Below, in pieces: positions 23,099 through 34,647 of a DNA stretch of 64,000 bases; within the stretch, counting starts at the first letter, position 1, and every line of letters begins with the position of its first letter. This DNA is from Climacium dendroides. Taxonomy: Eukaryota > Streptophyta > Bryopsida > Hypnales > Climaciaceae. The stretch is from positions 43,662,555 to 43,726,554 of the forward strand of contig OX467083.1 of NCBI GenBank assembly GCA_950106755.1, given 5' to 3'. The position numbers were made by a program, and so were the translations under genes. Below the pieces are notes generated by a model. That model saw only the letters and a program-made list of their open reading frames with translations. It was not told the DNA's origin and searched no databases.

Positions 23099-25068
23099 CT
23101 AAGATTGAGAATGTTTGAATGACATATATCCCATGCCCAGGATAAGCCCATTGCCTGCACCACTCCACCGTTGTAACAACCGCTCCTGGGAATTCTCCCA
23201 CCGGTGCCTTCAGATCGGAACGACTCTCTCTGGAATTGCCAAAGACTGGTTGACCAAAATGCGACAAGGAATGTCCTTATCGAAGGACAAGAGCCGGGAC
23301 TCGGATCCTGAAACACAGTTGATGGCCGCAAAAGAATTCAGTCGTTACTGCCGATGCCCATCGGAGAAAACAGAGGGAGCTTTAAATATACCGTTATCCC
23401 AACATTAGAACAACTCCGCTAAATCTTCTAAATAATGAGAAGTCTCGCCAAGCAGTCACGAAAGCTAATATGTCCGAGATATCAGTGTGATATTTTGAAG
23501 ACCAAGTAACAGTCAGGCTTGTAGCACGTTCCTAACCAATCAATTGATCCCAACTCGATGAAAGACTCCACTGCCTCGTGATCAAAATGGAACAACTCGC
23601 TCTCCAAATGAACACAACTTCAAGAAAGAATAATTAAGCAATCAGTGCTCATTTCTTGGATCTTGTAAATGGTTTAGAGGCAGTGGTGCAGGTGGTCTGT
23701 GCGAACTGTCGTGAAGAATGGACCTAATCTCTTCCAGCATCAACGAACTGCACAGACCAGTACATCAGTCAATCTAAGAATAATCGATAATCGCAATCGT
23801 CTTTGACTGCACAGGATAACATGTGATCTGTACAGAAGTACGTGCAGCCCATGCGAAAACCGATTAGACCTTCGTGCACCGGCCAATTTTATGTCCACAA
23901 CCTTCACAAATTATAGATATTTGACGGAGTACCAAGTACAAAACTGAATTCAGATTAGACACCATTCTCCTCGCTCTACTTAAGCAGAAAACACACAGCA
24001 TCAGATCATTCGTACTGGGAGATACCTTCTAGTTGCGTTATCAAGGTGTGAATCGAGCGCCACAATCACCGATGGCATCTGCTCCAAAAGCTGCAACAAA
24101 CAGTGCCACGAAAGCACCAGTAACTTCAGGAACGCACAGCTGTCGGTCAAGACGCTATAGCACACTCAAGCTCTTAGAAGAACACGTCTGGGAAAGACAA
24201 TTGTTTCTCAAGAGTATGAATGTCAAAAGGGCTACAAGTTCTATTCCGCTGAGGGAACACAATAATCCCCGAAAAAAATTGCGAGGAAAAGAATTCAAGA
24301 CAAGTCCTTACCTCCCCTGTGGATTTGACGTTCGGAATTTTCAGAGAAAGGTGCTTCGGCAACTTCGCTACAGCCTGACAGTGCACGGGCCGTGTTAGAA
24401 CGCGAGTCACAAGAGTAGTATCCGCATCTAAATTGCTAGTGGCGTTTTGCAACATCTCAACACGAGCATCGTCAATTTGACAACTCCAGTGACCGACCAC
24501 TACAAATTCATCAATCAAAACGCTTGTGAGCACATATGAAGGACCCCAAAAGCGCCGCTAGCCTTCGTGGAAGTGGCGATCCACATTGCACCCAGATTGA
24601 ATGCAGAACACAAGCTGCTGCCAACAACAGAGTTACAAGTAATTACAAAACCTGGCAGGGGAATGGACCACTCAACAGCTTCTCACGGGAAAAAAGTCAC
24701 GACTTCTCGTCGTGGTCAGGTCGTCACAAATAATTCAAAATTTGACATAAAGTGCCACGTGTCATCGTGTGATTGACCGGAGCCTCTTAAAAGATGGTGT
24801 GGAAAATCCTATGTCGGCAGCAAAGACCGTTTAGGGTACCGTTCAGAGATTGCACCTCACGGAAAATTCTGACACCAACAGGGTACCCTATAACTCCCAA
24901 GAGCAATCATCAACCCCCTACAACAAACAAGAAAAATGGATTGCACCTGAACAAGATCGACCTCCACAAATTCAATTAAACCAGAGAAAAGAAACCTAAC
25001 TCTCCACGCTCATGAACCTCCGCCCAATCGCAGACTGTCCTGATCATACCACTACCTCAAAAACATAC
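23099..25068 (-). other. predicted 5'UTR intron of the apyrase gene, about 1.97 kb
   Basis: On the minus strand the acceptor CTCAATCTTAG ends 12 bases before the ATG and is preceded by a pyrimidine-rich stretch. A good donor TTGGTATGTTT lies at 25068. The block between contains no credible coding exon. Other donors in 24.0-25.1 kb are possible, so the upstream end is tentative. Confidence 0.45.
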
Positions 25069-25082
25069 CAACCAACGATAAA

Positions 25083-25091
25083 TTAGGGTTT
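25083..25091 (-). promoter_or_regulatory. telo-box in the apyrase 5' leader or promoter
   Basis: AAACCCTAA on the coding strand within a GC-richer block (about 25050-25500) that looks like the first exon and core promoter. It shares the element with both poly(A) polymerase copies. Confidence 0.5.
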
Positions 25092-25099
25092 CCCAAGAA

Positions 25100-25560
25100 A
25101 CACGGCAGGAGCCCGCAAAAGAAGAGAAAAAAAGAGCGACGGACCACGCAGTGATCGGAATTGCGAAGAAGTTGGAGCGACTGCAGAATGCAGCTGGAGA
25201 GTTTCTGAGTGGAAAGAGCTTTGAGCGCCGTGCTGCCCTGTGTATCGGTGACCGGCACTACTCCAGCCATCAGCTCCGTCACTGCCAAGTCTCAGGAAAT
25301 AGGTGATCGCGATCTTCCAGAAATCCTGAAGAAATAGAGGTAACAACGCTATCGGAATGCGATTATCCGAAATCAGGCCGTAATCGCTCGCAAGAGCAAG
25401 CCCGCGAACCAGGGAACGGGGAAGGAGCACACAACGGAGAGACGAACAGGGAGAGAAGAAGACCGTGTGCTCACCATGCGCGGGCGTATGGCGAGGAGGT
25501 GACGTGGATCTCCATTATTGTCTTCCTTCTAGTGTGCTTTGGCTTGACCTTGGCCCGGAA
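25100..25560 (-). promoter_or_regulatory. GC-rich 5' exon and promoter region of the apyrase gene
   Basis: GC content rises sharply between the predicted 5'UTR intron and the tandem array. No ATG-initiated long frame is present on the minus strand, consistent with an untranslated first exon. The exact transcription start cannot be seen. Confidence 0.4.
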
Positions 25561-25584
25561 GTCGTTGAAAAGAGGTAGGACACA

Positions 25585-26276
25585 ATAGTAAAGGTGGGGA
25601 TAAGAATAGTGAAAGTTTGAATAAAAATAGGATCTAAGTTAACGCGCTCCATGACCAAGGTAGTCATCAATCTCTATTATTGGACTAATAGGTACATTCA
25701 CTTTTTTTACAGTCAACAATGAAGTCATCTATTGGACCATTGTGGTCCATAGCATCCTTACAAGGTTAATCAAGGTGTGAACTTTTCTTTGTTTTTTGAT
25801 GGAATAGTAAAAGTTGGGATAAGAATAGTGAAAGTTCAAATAAAAATAGGATTCAAGTTAATCCTACAAAGACGCGCTCCCCCATAACCAAGGTAGTCAT
25901 CAAAACTCTCTATTATTGGACTAATAGGTACATTCACTTTTTCTACAGTCAACAATGAAGTCATCCATTGGACCATTGTGGTCCGTAGCGTCCTTACAGG
26001 GTTAATCAAGGTGTGAACTTTTCTTTGTTTTTCGATGGGATAGTAAAAGTTGGGATAAGAATAGTGAAAGTTCAAATGAAAATAGGATCCAAGTTAACCC
26101 TACAAAGACGCGCTCCCCCATGACCAAGGTAGTCATCAAAACTCTCTATTATTGGACTAATAAGTACATTCACTTTTTCTACAGTCAACAATGAAGTCAT
26201 CCATTGGACCATTGTGGTTTGTAGCGTCCTTACAAGGTTAATCAAGGTGTGAACTTTTCTTTGTTTTTCAATGAAA
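25585..26276 (-). repeat. tandem array of three units, 220-236 bp
   Basis: Units start at 25585, 25805 and 26041 with TAGTAAAAGTTGGGATAAGA. Units 2 and 3 are both 236 bp; unit 1 lacks about 10 bp near its TTAA. On the minus strand each full unit carries a similar open frame of about 70-78 codons with TMVQWMTSLLTVEKVNV, which I do not recognise. The 236-bp period shifts the frame, so no long protein runs through. Confidence 0.9.
25643..26237. mobile_element. TTAA-bounded 140-bp units repeated within the tandem array
   Basis: In units 2 and 3 a 140-bp segment (25862-26001 and 26098-26237) is bounded by TTAA on both sides. Its ends are inverted: CCCTACAAAGACGC on the left against CCCTGTAAGGACGC reversed on the right. 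Unit 1 (25643-25765) has lost its left terminus. This looks like a small piggyBac-type MITE amplified together with its flank by unequal exchange; the ends are short, so the call is tentative. Confidence 0.4.
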
Positions 26277-26279
26277 GAC

Positions 26280-27985
26280 AACTCACACTACTAAATGAAG
26301 TTGGCTTGACAACATCAGGGAAAAAAATCTAGAATTGCAGCAATACTATAGCAATCAGTGTTCCTAGAACAAATGTAGGGGAATTAGCTTGAAGGCTATT
26401 TTCATGTGGAAAGGGAGCTATTTTCGTGACCCTTTTCTTTTTGGGAGAAAAATAGGGATATACAAGTAATGGAAAAACGTGGCATATTTACTACATTGTT
26501 TTTTCCTGCTACTGTTGAACTTGCTATAGTGTAGAATAGTTGGAAGTGCAATGGTGGCTAATTTGTGTGTTTTGGGTTTATGATAATTGCTAAGTGATAT
26601 ATAAAAGTGTCACAAATTGGCAACTTTTGTAGAAGTGTTGTGGAGTGTATTCAAATCATAATTTTGTGCAATGGAGAGTTCTTGAGTGAATTTTTTGAAT
26701 TTATGTTGTTAGAAGATTACAATGATAAACTATATCACCATCAAGGGAGTTGAACCTTCTTGCCAATGCAAGACTGCCCAAATGCAGTGATGGTGTTCTG
26801 CACACAAACATACAAGCCACATTAGTTTTTAAATTGCAATGGTTAGAATAGTTCTCAAATAAAATAAAGGTACAACAATCCCACATCCAATTGGTCTTCA
26901 AGAAGACCAATCCCATGTAGCTCATTTGAACTTTTGCTGTTCCAGAAAGATAACAGCATCATGTATTCTACGTAGAAGGCATTATATGTCAAGGAAACAT
27001 GAGCCAAGCTGACTAAACCTCATGGAAACTAAGGAAACACAAATAATGACAAGTAATGGAATTTTAAAAAAGGATACTAACTTAAGGATACCAATCTATG
27101 CTTCTAAAACCTTAGAGATCCCCTTGCCTGCCGATCTTGACAATAGATTTCTAAGAATTTTAACTTCCTTATAAGGAAAATTCTCTAGAGAAAAATACTG
27201 TTGGACAAACATTCACACAATAAGGGGTAGGTGCTTATCCAATCTATTTCTATGGCAGGAATTTCAAAGATGAAAAACATCTCTCATCCTCTATAGAACC
27301 TAGAACCAAGCAATAGCCAATTTCAGTAATTTAAAAGTATTTAAAAATGAGCTTATAGAGGTGGTGCAACTGTACAAGTTTACTCCACAACTTAATCACT
27401 AGATTCACATTCAATGATAGGTTGCAAGCTGCCTTGCAGTTGGCTTGCATGGTTACCTTGAAAAATCCCTATTGCAAATCCAAATTAGATACTAAGAGCA
27501 ATTCGGGGGCGGTGTGAGACTTGTCGCCTTCATACAAGGTTTGGCCCCTGTTTACTGATTTGGTGTCACTGTAAAAGTTTTCGAGTACAAATAGGTGGTG
27601 TACAAAGTTTTACATCGGCCCCTTCTTGTGTCCAATATTGGGGATATGTTATCACAAAAGCATCAAGTAGTTCCTGTTGAGGAAAGCGTTGGTCCAATTC
27701 AATACACAATGTTGAAGCAATATTTGCAAGCAACCTAGAAGACAAAAGTCAGTTACCACTGCAAAGAAAATCAATCACGAAAAATACTTAGTGAGAAATC
27801 AGACCCTAAATCCAAGCTAGTAGTCCTTGAGTTTCAACTTCGTCCTACAATCCGAGCATACAAAAAGGAGAAACTAGAAAGATCTAGAAGCAAAAAAAAA
27901 TGGGAAACAAAATGCGCCACCCACCTGAGGCAAAGAAAACAAAAAAATGGAATGAGGCATACCTAAAAACTAACGTTCAACAAAA
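26280..27985. other. gene-free stretch
   Basis: No gene or paired repeat found. A GC-richer block near 27500-27640 may be promoter or LTR debris. Confidence 0.4.
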
Positions 27986-28005
27986 TCTTGGATGCGGTTG
28001 AAGTC

Positions 28006-29317
28006 CTATTGGGTGACAAAAATGTGCTCACTAGTTTGGTAATCATGAAACCGGGTGTAGATGGTAATCACTTTCAACAAGACTTTCAAATCAAAGTACA
28101 AGTGACAGATGCCACTATCTCTAGGGAGCTTTTTCCATTGCAAGGGAAGTTCTTTGCATTTCAAAGACACCAAATTAGTGTAGCATAGAAAGTCCTCCTT
28201 ATTGAAAGTAATAGCTCCATCTATGAACATGCAAGCTAGCTCCGGTTGGTATACTTCTACAGCTTGGAGAAAGTCATAGCTAAATATGTCGCGCGCCTGG
28301 AAGAGCTTGATTAAGTAGTGAACTACATTCACAAGTGGAATGAAGTAGCACAGAGACAAAAGCACTTCAATATCAGATAAAAGGTCAAAATTGTCACTAG
28401 CCTCACCCACAGATTTGTGCCTATATCAACTCCCATTTTTACAAGAAGTATTATATACTCTTGCAAAATTCGTTACACTGGACTCCATATAGAGATCCAT
28501 TTTGTCTCCACATTGCAAACCATTTTGGATCCCTTAGTTTCCATGAGATTCATGAGCTTCTACAGCTTAGTGTGTTGTCTATTATTGCGAAAAATAAAAG
28601 TATACTAATTGGAAAAGGCCCTCAAGTCTGGAAACCAAGTCTCCACAACCAAGTTCACGCAGTGATTGATACAGTTGGCTTCCAACGTGAAAGAAGTCTA
28701 CTTGTCCCAAATTTGGCACCCTGAAAAGTATTAATACCATCAGTACCAAAACAAACAATTTTCTTTGCAATCTCCTTGTGACTAAGATCACCTTCATTGA
28801 TCAAGGCATGCATTATCACATTAGTAAGGTGGTCCGCGATGCTACTCTTAGATACAGAAGATAAGTGCAAGAGGTGAGGCACTCATTCTTAGTTGTCAAT
28901 AATGTAGACATAAATGACAATTCAAGAGGAATTATCCACCGTAGTGACCTCATCGACACTCAAGGAAATAACAATAGTCGATTGCACAAGATATTTCAGC
29001 TTTGTTAGAATGCATTCATGAATGTGTTTGCTCATTTTCTAGCCAGTAGATTTTGATTGATGTTTTCTGGGCAAATTCAAATGCTTGAGCAAGTATTGCT
29101 CCCTTTCAAAATTGCACATCAGATGACCATAAGTAAAAATGGGAAATAGGGTGAAGAATTGTATTTCCTTCCTCTTGAACTCGCCTTCCATACCGGTAGT
29201 CAACTGATCTACCACACTACATCCTGGCTTATGGCTTGCCCACAACTTGCAGTGCTTGGCGTGCTTGCAATTGGGTTTGAAAAAAATATCGCCCTTCTTC
29301 AGATGCGACAATGGCAT
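28006..29317 (-). pseudogene. dead hAT-superfamily transposase (DUF4371 / ZNF862-like)
   Basis: Read on the minus strand, family motifs appear in the right order but in shifting frames with stops: QFFTLFPIFTYGHLMCNFE (about 29.15 kb), ISLSVDEVTTVDNSS (28.93 kb), IADHLTNVIMHALI, then KIVCFGTDGINTFQGAKFGT (28.7 kb), CINHCVNLVVETW (28.65 kb), METKGSKMVCNVETKWIS (28.5 kb) and a C-terminal block around 28.0-28.4 kb (LLSDIEVLLSLCYFIPLV). This is the order seen in DUF4371-type hAT transposases, which cut and paste DNA with an RNase H-like fold. At least several stops and frameshifts interrupt it, so it cannot make a full protein. The hAT MITE in the right arm could have been mobilised by a relative of it. 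Confidence 0.85.
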
Positions 29318-29487
29318 ACCATCCTCCCTGCATGTTTGTGTTTCTCCAAATTATCAAGCTTTCATACAATGACCTTTCTCCTTTCCGTAATAGTTGTGCA
29401 ATTTTGACAGATCACTTCAGTTAGATTTCCTAAACCATCGAACATGCCCTCTGCCTAGGCAAATTTACATGCCTACACCTCCTGCCA

Positions 29488-29943
29488 CTACCGCATGAAT
29501 GACAACGCATCAAGCTTCCTCCTCTTCCATGCACTAGAATTAAGATTCACCTTCTTCCGCTTCCTTGTCATGCATTGATCGCTGTCACTCTGAAGTGCTA
29601 GATCAATTAGCACCGGAGATACTACAATGTTTTCAAAAGGCAGGTCATGCACAACTGTATGGCAAATTGATTGTAAGAATCGTGTCTCTGATACATGTGT
29701 GATGTTGTCAATCTCCATTGGCTGCACACAAGCAATTGGCAGGAGAAACCTACCAAAATTGTTGGTGTTCTGGCTAGAACCAAAACACTGCACCCTAAAG
29801 TTTTCTGGAAGCTTCAATCGAGGCACCATGAAACCTGCATAAGCAACAACTACGCAAGCAGTACCTTCAAAACAAGCTTGTTTAGAAAAGCAACGCAAGT
29901 ACAAAGACCAAACCAATCCAACAACAAGACGAGTGAAGTGCAA
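29488..29943 (-). pseudogene. unassigned basic open frame upstream of the hAT remnant
   Basis: An open frame (no ATG at its far end; first Met about 37 codons in) with a strongly basic tract, TRKRKKVNLNSSAWKRRKLD, that looks like a nuclear localisation signal. It lies just upstream of the transposase remnant and ends at the CACTA element, so it may be the transposase N-terminal exon. I do not recognise it as a known domain. Confidence 0.25.
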
Positions 29944-29974
29944 AAGCGACGCAAGACAAAATCAAAGCGAGTGA

Positions 29975-31094
29975 CACTAGAAGAAAAATATGTTTAGCAC
30001 AACTGGCTGCTATGCAACTAGTATCCTATACAACTATCTTGCGACTGTAAGACCTCTCTATTACCACCAAATCTAAAGTAATTGTTTTATGTCATTGTTT
30101 ATTCCATTGATATATTATTTTAGTCGCAAAGTAATCAATCTATAGTTACAAAAAACGATTAGGAAACAACTAGGAAAAGATTGAAATTGTAAAATGACCA
30201 TAGTTGTTTCTTAGTCGCTTTCTAGTCATACATCAGTTGTTTCTTATTCATTTCCTACAATACTAAAAAATTTAGTTTTTTTGTTGATTTAGTTGGATAG
30301 ATTTGATTCACTTTTTTGTTGATTTGAAGAATAATTTGTTAATTTGGATAGAAATCAATAGAAAAATGAACCAAATGAATGCAACCAAATCAACAAAAAA
30401 ACTGAATTTTCTAGTAGTGGAGCTAGTCATTTTTTAGTCGCTTTTAAGTCGTATACTAGTTGTTTCTTAGTCGTTTTCTAGTGTTTTCTAGTTGCTTTCA
30501 AAGTTCATTCTCATTTGTCTTATATCAATTGTAAAGAGTACCATTAGGTTGAATAAATAAGACTTGTACGTTGTTGTAGTCTTATGCAATGAATTTTGTT
30601 GATTTAATTCTAAGATATTTATAATTTTTAGATTTCTATGATTTATAAATTTTTATAGAATATAGATTTTTACAATCTGTAGAAATCAAAAAATATTTAA
30701 AATTCAAGAAATTTTAAAATCTATAAAATTATAAGGTTTCTTAAACCAATTAAATCTATTAAATACCAATATTTGAATTTTTGAAATCCAAGAAGAAGGT
30801 AGATTTCAAATTCTAAAATCTAGAAAAAAAGTATTTATAAAATTTTTCAATCTATAAATCGCTGAGATTAATAATTTAAAATATATAAATATATAAGTTG
30901 CAAACAAGTTGCAAATGAGACACAAATGAGGCATGACTTTTACAATTGGTATATTTTTTTCCTAGATTTTAGGGTGTCCATTGCAACTAGAGGTCTCCAA
31001 ATTATCACCAATTGCAAACTAGTCACAAATGTCCTATACAATCGAAAAACGAGTTGCATAGTGTAGTTGTAAAACCTCTCATTTTCTTCTAGTG
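29975..31094. mobile_element. non-autonomous CACTA element, 1120 bp
   Basis: Ends are CACTAGAAGAAAAAT and, reversed, CACTAGAAGAAAAT. They are flanked by the 3-bp repeat TGA (29972-29974 and 31095-31097). Subterminal DNA carries repeated TAGTCG, TAGTCGCTT and TAGTTG motifs, as expected for transposase-binding repeats. The target is a local repeat: GCAAGACAAA.TCAAAG.GAGTG occurs on both sides. There is no coding sequence. Confidence 0.75.
30263..30414. mobile_element. foldback MITE nested in the CACTA element, 152 bp
   Basis: Inverted arms of about 33 bp share AGTTTTTTTGTTGATTT; the outermost bases CTAAAAAATT and, reversed, CTAGAAAATT. Flanking TA on both sides fits a Tc1/mariner-type target, though TA is weak evidence in AT-rich DNA. 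Confidence 0.6.
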
Positions 31095-31097
31095 TGA

Positions 31098-32500
31098 AGC
31101 ACAAGAGTGATGCAAGACAAATTCAAAGTGAGTGAAGCACAAGAGCAACAAAAAGCCAACAAAAGTGAGAGGCTAAGAAGTGAGAACAAACCAATTGGCG
31201 AAAGATAAAATCTTACAGTTTGTGGCAACAATCTACATTTTCCAAAAAAACAATTCCCAGTCACAATGAATTCTAGAAAGACAATATGGGCCTCCAACAT
31301 CTTTACAACAACCTGGAAGTGGCGTGTTGGAATTCGGAAGCCACAAATCTCAATATCTCATACATTGAAAATATAACACAATGGAAGATGATGCCATGCA
31401 GATTTCAAAAACAAATAACTTTTAGAGGTGGGGAGTCGCAACAATGGCGATGAGCATTGAAGACAAGTTTAAGTAAACAGTAAACACACTTAAAGCGCTA
31501 ATTCCAATTAACAACGCTAAACTAAGTACAGACTACAGACTATAGTCTCTTGGAAATTCTACTTGTGAAGGGCGCTTAGAGACAAGAAGAAGTCTACAAC
31601 AATGCCTTAGAACAGAGAGGAGAAGGAGAGAGATGGTCCTTGCAAATGGACGGCTATAATGGCACTACCTAATCCTCCTTCAACAATGCAGATTGTGCCA
31701 ACGCAACAATAAATTTCACCAAGGAGTGGACAGAAACTACAAAACTTTCGTCCATTTCGAACTTCTGTGAATGCACTCTAGATATCATCCAAATTTTGGC
31801 TCAAATCTACATTTTCAATTTTTTTTTCATTATAGACATTTAGCTCCTCAATGTTTTTGGTAGATTTTTGGAGCAATTTAGTCAATTTTAAGAACGTTGA
31901 TGGCAACATTGTTTCAATATTGACTAAAATACTTAACAATCTAATATTGTTTCAAACTGCAACAATATTGCTTACAATTAAAATTGTAGTATTGTTACAA
32001 TTTTGAAGAAGTATTTTAATTTTATTATAAATAAATAAACTTTCAATATTAATACTTACATTTTATTCAAATTATAAATTGATGTGTTGCAATCTACATT
32101 ACAAAATTGTATTTCTATTGCTTATGATATGTTTCAATATTCATCACAAAGTTCCCTTGTCACGATTTGTCAATATTAATCATACGATTATCGTCGAGCA
32201 TTGTTTTCATGTTACATTCATTCATTTGGAAATATTGTTACAATACGAAATTGCCTTTCATGATTAGAGTGCAGTTTAGGCATATCATTCATATTTGAGT
32301 TTGAAGTATTAAAGTTGCACGATAACTATACTTGACAAAATATGCATGATTTCAGTGGTTTAGTGATGGGCTATTAACTTCGTGCAACATTTGTACTTAT
32401 TTAAGACATATGAAGTTAGTGCAATAATCACACAACATCAAGTCCATGCATAGTTATTGCACTAACATTGCATTTTTTTATCTTTTACAATTTTAGTACT
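31098..32500. other. gene-free AT-rich stretch
   Basis: No gene. The 31880-32250 part is dense in CAATATTG-like words similar to 37.7-38.3 kb and the foldback at 61.7 kb. Confidence 0.4.
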
Positions 32501-32502
32501 AA

Positions 32503-32910
32503 GTCAATTGAAAAGCAGGAATTGTATTCAAAGTAAAAACTTCAGACCTCATTTAAGCATAGTAGAAGAATTTTTCTTGAAAAACTTTGAACTAAAAAAA
32601 GTTGTGAAATTGAGCCATACTTCATCTCCAAAAATCCGTTTGACATTTTAAGTCTCTAATCAAAAGTTATAGACAAATTTCAGAGAGGCGTTGGAAGGGA
32701 ATTTTTTTTGACAATTTCTAATGCTTCTCTGAAATTTGTTCATAACTTTTTATTGAAGACTTGGAATGTCCAAATAATTTTTGGAGATGAAACATGGATT
32801 AATTTACCACCTTTTCTTAGTTCAAAGTTTTTCAAAAAAAGTTACTCTACTATACCTAAATGAGGTCTGAAATTATGGTTTTAACACAATTCCTGCATTT
32901 TCAAGTTGAC
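32503..32910. repeat. long foldback, arms about 190 bp
   Basis: The left arm (32503-32690) and the reverse complement of the right arm (32715-32910) agree at about 80%, including CAGACCTCATTTA, AAAAACTTTGAACTA, TTCATCTCCAAAAAT and ACAAATTTCAGAGA. The loop is about 25-30 bp. A single-arm relative occurs at 48570-48790 in the orientation of the right arm. Confidence 0.85.
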
Positions 32911-34640
32911 AATGAGTGGTCAACCAAGCCTCTCATCTTTAAGTTATCCCATATGCTTTGAGTGGTCATGACAAACAATGAATTTCAATATAAAAAGAAC
33001 CTCTCCACTCTCCAATCTCACCAAGTGCCATTTGAGTGAATCTATCATCACGTTGTGAAGTTTCTTGTCAGCCTGGTCATGGATTTAATTCAAACATTTG
33101 GTGCAATTGTACATTTCTATCACTACATCATCAAGTTTCTTGTTGGTCTAGTCATGGATTTAGTTCAACATTTGTTGCAATTATACAGATGTAAATTATA
33201 ATTTATTAGATTATACTAATTGGTTAATAAACAAAATGAAATAAATTTAATTAAAAAAAAATTACTGCTAATTAGAAAGGTGATCAACAATTACACATTG
33301 ACAATATTTTTCAAACAACGATAACATTTAATAAGAGTCACTCCAGTACAAATAGCAATGACGTTATTGTCATGAATTTTTCGTGTACTTCAACGTAGAT
33401 AAAATACACGATAAAGATAATAATTTTTTGTGCATGATTTGTGTCATTAGCACATCTGCGATTATCGTATAGAGGTCACATAGTTAATACAGATGAAAAA
33501 ATAGTGCCACTTCTTTGCAGTAATCGTGTGCATTGTAACGATGCAATAACTTACAAATTAACGTATGCACCCATGAAATAATAATAATTGCATGGTAATT
33601 GCTAACAATTCGTTGGGCCAGAACTTTGAGATGTTGCAACAGTACTAAATGTATCTAAAATTTATATTTCAATAGTCCCAAATGTCTTGTACTTGTAGAT
33701 TGCACATATCTTCATATGTACAAAAAGGTTGCATTTACCCATTTTGAAATGTCTAATTGTAATAGATTACAAGTAGATGTAAATGTACGAATGAGTTACA
33801 TATTATAGTATTTAAAACTAGAAATTTTTTAATAGATCCACCCCATGAGTGCACTTAGTTCTACTACAACAAACTACATGCGAACAAGTGGTTTCTAGTC
33901 AACTATAATTTTAACTTCAAATTTTGAGCATTGTTTACTAATGACTATAGGATTCTACTTCCAAAATTTCAAACTCAAATAAAATATGGAATGATTTCTA
34001 AAAGAGGTTAAAAATGCACTAAAATGACATGTTTTTTTAACTCAAATATTTTATAAGAACACATTTAGATGACCATTGCATTAATATTCAACTTAAAAGG
34101 AACTTTCAGCAGAGAGTTATTTTTAGAAATTTTTTGTTCATTTTTTAGACAATTTTTTCTTATATAATAGAAGGATGTGAAAGTTATTTTTCTCTACAAT
34201 GTATCTTTTTACTTCAAAATCTTTTAATTAATTATTATTAACAAATAAAAATATCAATAATTCAAAACATAAACTTTCAAAGTAGAAAAATTTATTCATA
34301 TTTTTTCATTTTATTTTATTTAAAATTCAAAAAATATATAGGGGGTCCAAAGTTTTGTTTGCACACTAACATCAAAAAAAGGGGAGTGCACCTCCCGAGA
34401 GATCCACATGTATATGGGAACTAGATTGCAATATTTCAAATGTATCATGATAGTACATAACAAGTACTTCAACATTTGCAAATCGGTTACAATCTTTTAA
34501 AGTATGTAATGTTTCTTGAACATAGATTTCTACACTAAATCCTAACACCCTCAACAACCTTGAGTTCTACCTATGCAAAGTTGAATCAAGGTTCTCTTGT
34601 TTCTTAGGATCTAACACATCAATTTCCTACAAACAGACCA
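32911..34640. other. gene-free AT-rich stretch
   Basis: No gene, no clear repeat. Small inverted words around CGATAATCG and TCGTGTA occur near 33350-33480. Confidence 0.4.
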
Positions 34641-34647
34641 CCACAAA

